Shown here in pieces: positions 4,599 to 5,021 of a DNA stretch of 5,021 nucleotides. The notes beneath the pieces are model-generated. The model was not told where the DNA came from, made no database searches, and saw only the letters and a list, made by a program, of their open reading frames with translations. The translations under genes and the position numbers were made by a program. The stretch is from Ignavibacteriaceae bacterium (GTDB lineage Bacteria; Bacteroidota; Ignavibacteria; Ignavibacteriales; Ignavibacteriaceae): the NCBI GenBank assembly GCA_013388525.1, contig JACAFA010000210.1:1-5021 (forward strand), read 5' to 3'. The number at the start of each line of letters is the position of its first letter. The first letter of the stretch is position 1.

Positions 4599-5021
4599 TC
4601 ACATATCATTCTCAAGTGTAGAAATATCTCCAATCTCTTCGCCCCACTCTTTTGCGCGAAGAACACGGCGCATAATTTTCCCGCTTCGTGTTTTTGGTAA
4701 AGAATCAACGAATTCAATCTCCTGAGGCATTGCAAGAGCAGAGAGTTTCTTTCTCACAAAATTCATTATGTCAAGCTCGAGCATTTTCGTTTTTTCATTC
4801 CCCGGCTTAAGTGCAATGAATGCTTTCACAACTTCCATATTCATTGGATCGGGTTTACCAACAACAGCAGATTCAGCAACTGAAGGATGTTCAAGCAATG
4901 CAGATTCAATTTCAAATGGACCGACGAGATGTCCCGCAGTGTTAATCACGTCATCATCTCTTCCAACAAACCAGAAATAACCTTCTTCGTCAATGCTTGC
5001 TCTGTCGCCGCAAAGATACCA
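4599..5021 (-). CDS. AMP-forming acetyl/acyl-CoA synthetase, C-terminal part (5' end outside window)
   Basis: The visible 140 residues run off the right edge and are in frame to base 5021. They contain the end of the large domain and the whole mobile C-terminal domain of the ANL adenylate-forming superfamily. The ATP-ribose binding motif is [18 protein letters not shown], the hinge is [12 protein letters not shown], then [20 protein letters not shown], and the A10 motif [11 protein letters not shown] carries the catalytic Lys at visible residue 115 (bases 4677-4679). The tail [12 protein letters not shown] resembles acetyl-CoA synthetases, which activate acetate to acetyl-AMP and then acetyl-CoA in the cytosol. 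GPFEIE rather than GTAEIE points to the AcsA or medium-chain type rather than the classic Acs, so the exact acid is uncertain. The GTG at 4949 is internal (a Val codon), not a start. The stop is TGA (4599-4601). A double-hairpin repeat follows it. Confidence 0.9.
   Translation of the reverse strand, partial: WYLCGDRASIDEEGYFWFVGRDDDVINTAGHLVGPFEIESALLEHPSVAESAVVGKPDPMNMEVVKAFIALKPGNEKTKMLELDIMNFVRKKLSALAMPQEIEFVDSLPKTRSGKIMRRVLRAKEWGEEIGDISTLENDM

Noticed and set aside
4768..4980. 70-codon plus-strand ORF
   Set aside because: Antisense to the conserved C-terminal domain of the acyl-CoA synthetase.
3122..5021. One operon joining the acyl-CoA synthetase, lipoproteins, ACP and synthase
   Set aside because: Repeat-filled gaps and a broken gene separate the synthetase from the ACP; same strand alone is not enough.

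Overview
The window looks like a chromosomal segment of a low-GC bacterium of the FCB group, most probably Ignavibacteria or a Bacteroidetes-like relative. This is inference. It rests on AT-rich intergenic DNA full of short palindromic repeats (the ATGCTGAA/TTCAGCAT and ATCCCGAA/TTCGGGAT hairpins), a free-standing four-helix-bundle (23S intervening-sequence type) gene, short Cys-anchored lipoproteins, and the protein flavour. Two genes have clear Shine-Dalgarno sequences, which fits Ignavibacteria better than typical Bacteroidetes.

Layout, left to right. At 1-315 (+) is the 3' part of a four-helix-bundle protein gene, followed by a degenerate 7-nt repeat run (331-371) that reaches the stop codon of the convergent next gene. 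At 369-1634 (-) is a Kbl-type glycine C-acetyltransferase. At 1635-1868 is a palindrome-rich intergenic region with inverted GGCTAAAGCC-type ends and a probable terminator for the gene to its right. At 1869-3116 (-) is a second, divergent alpha-oxoamine synthase. It follows a small acyl carrier protein gene (3122-3376, -) with a 5-nt gap, and its ribosome binding site lies inside the last ACP codons. At 3413-3877 (-) is a short lipoprotein of unknown function. At 3907-4001 is a 95-bp MITE-like double-hairpin element. At 4132-4482 (-) is a second small lipoprotein gene whose reading frame carries TAA as its third codon. At 4599-5021 (-) is the C-terminal 140 residues of an AMP-forming acetyl/acyl-CoA synthetase, entering from the right edge.

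How the genes work together. All genes except the leftmost are on the minus strand, but repeat elements split them into several likely transcription units. The functional core is the ACP plus alpha-oxoamine synthase pair. Coupled translation suggests that this enzyme condenses an amino acid with an acyl group delivered on the neighbouring carrier protein rather than, or as well as, on CoA. The next gene downstream is a paralogue with the full Kbl signature, presumably using glycine and acetyl-CoA in threonine/glycine metabolism. The pair looks like an old duplication in which one copy was recruited to an acyl-ACP-dependent, possibly lipid-forming, reaction. No threonine dehydrogenase gene, RNA gene or CRISPR array was seen.
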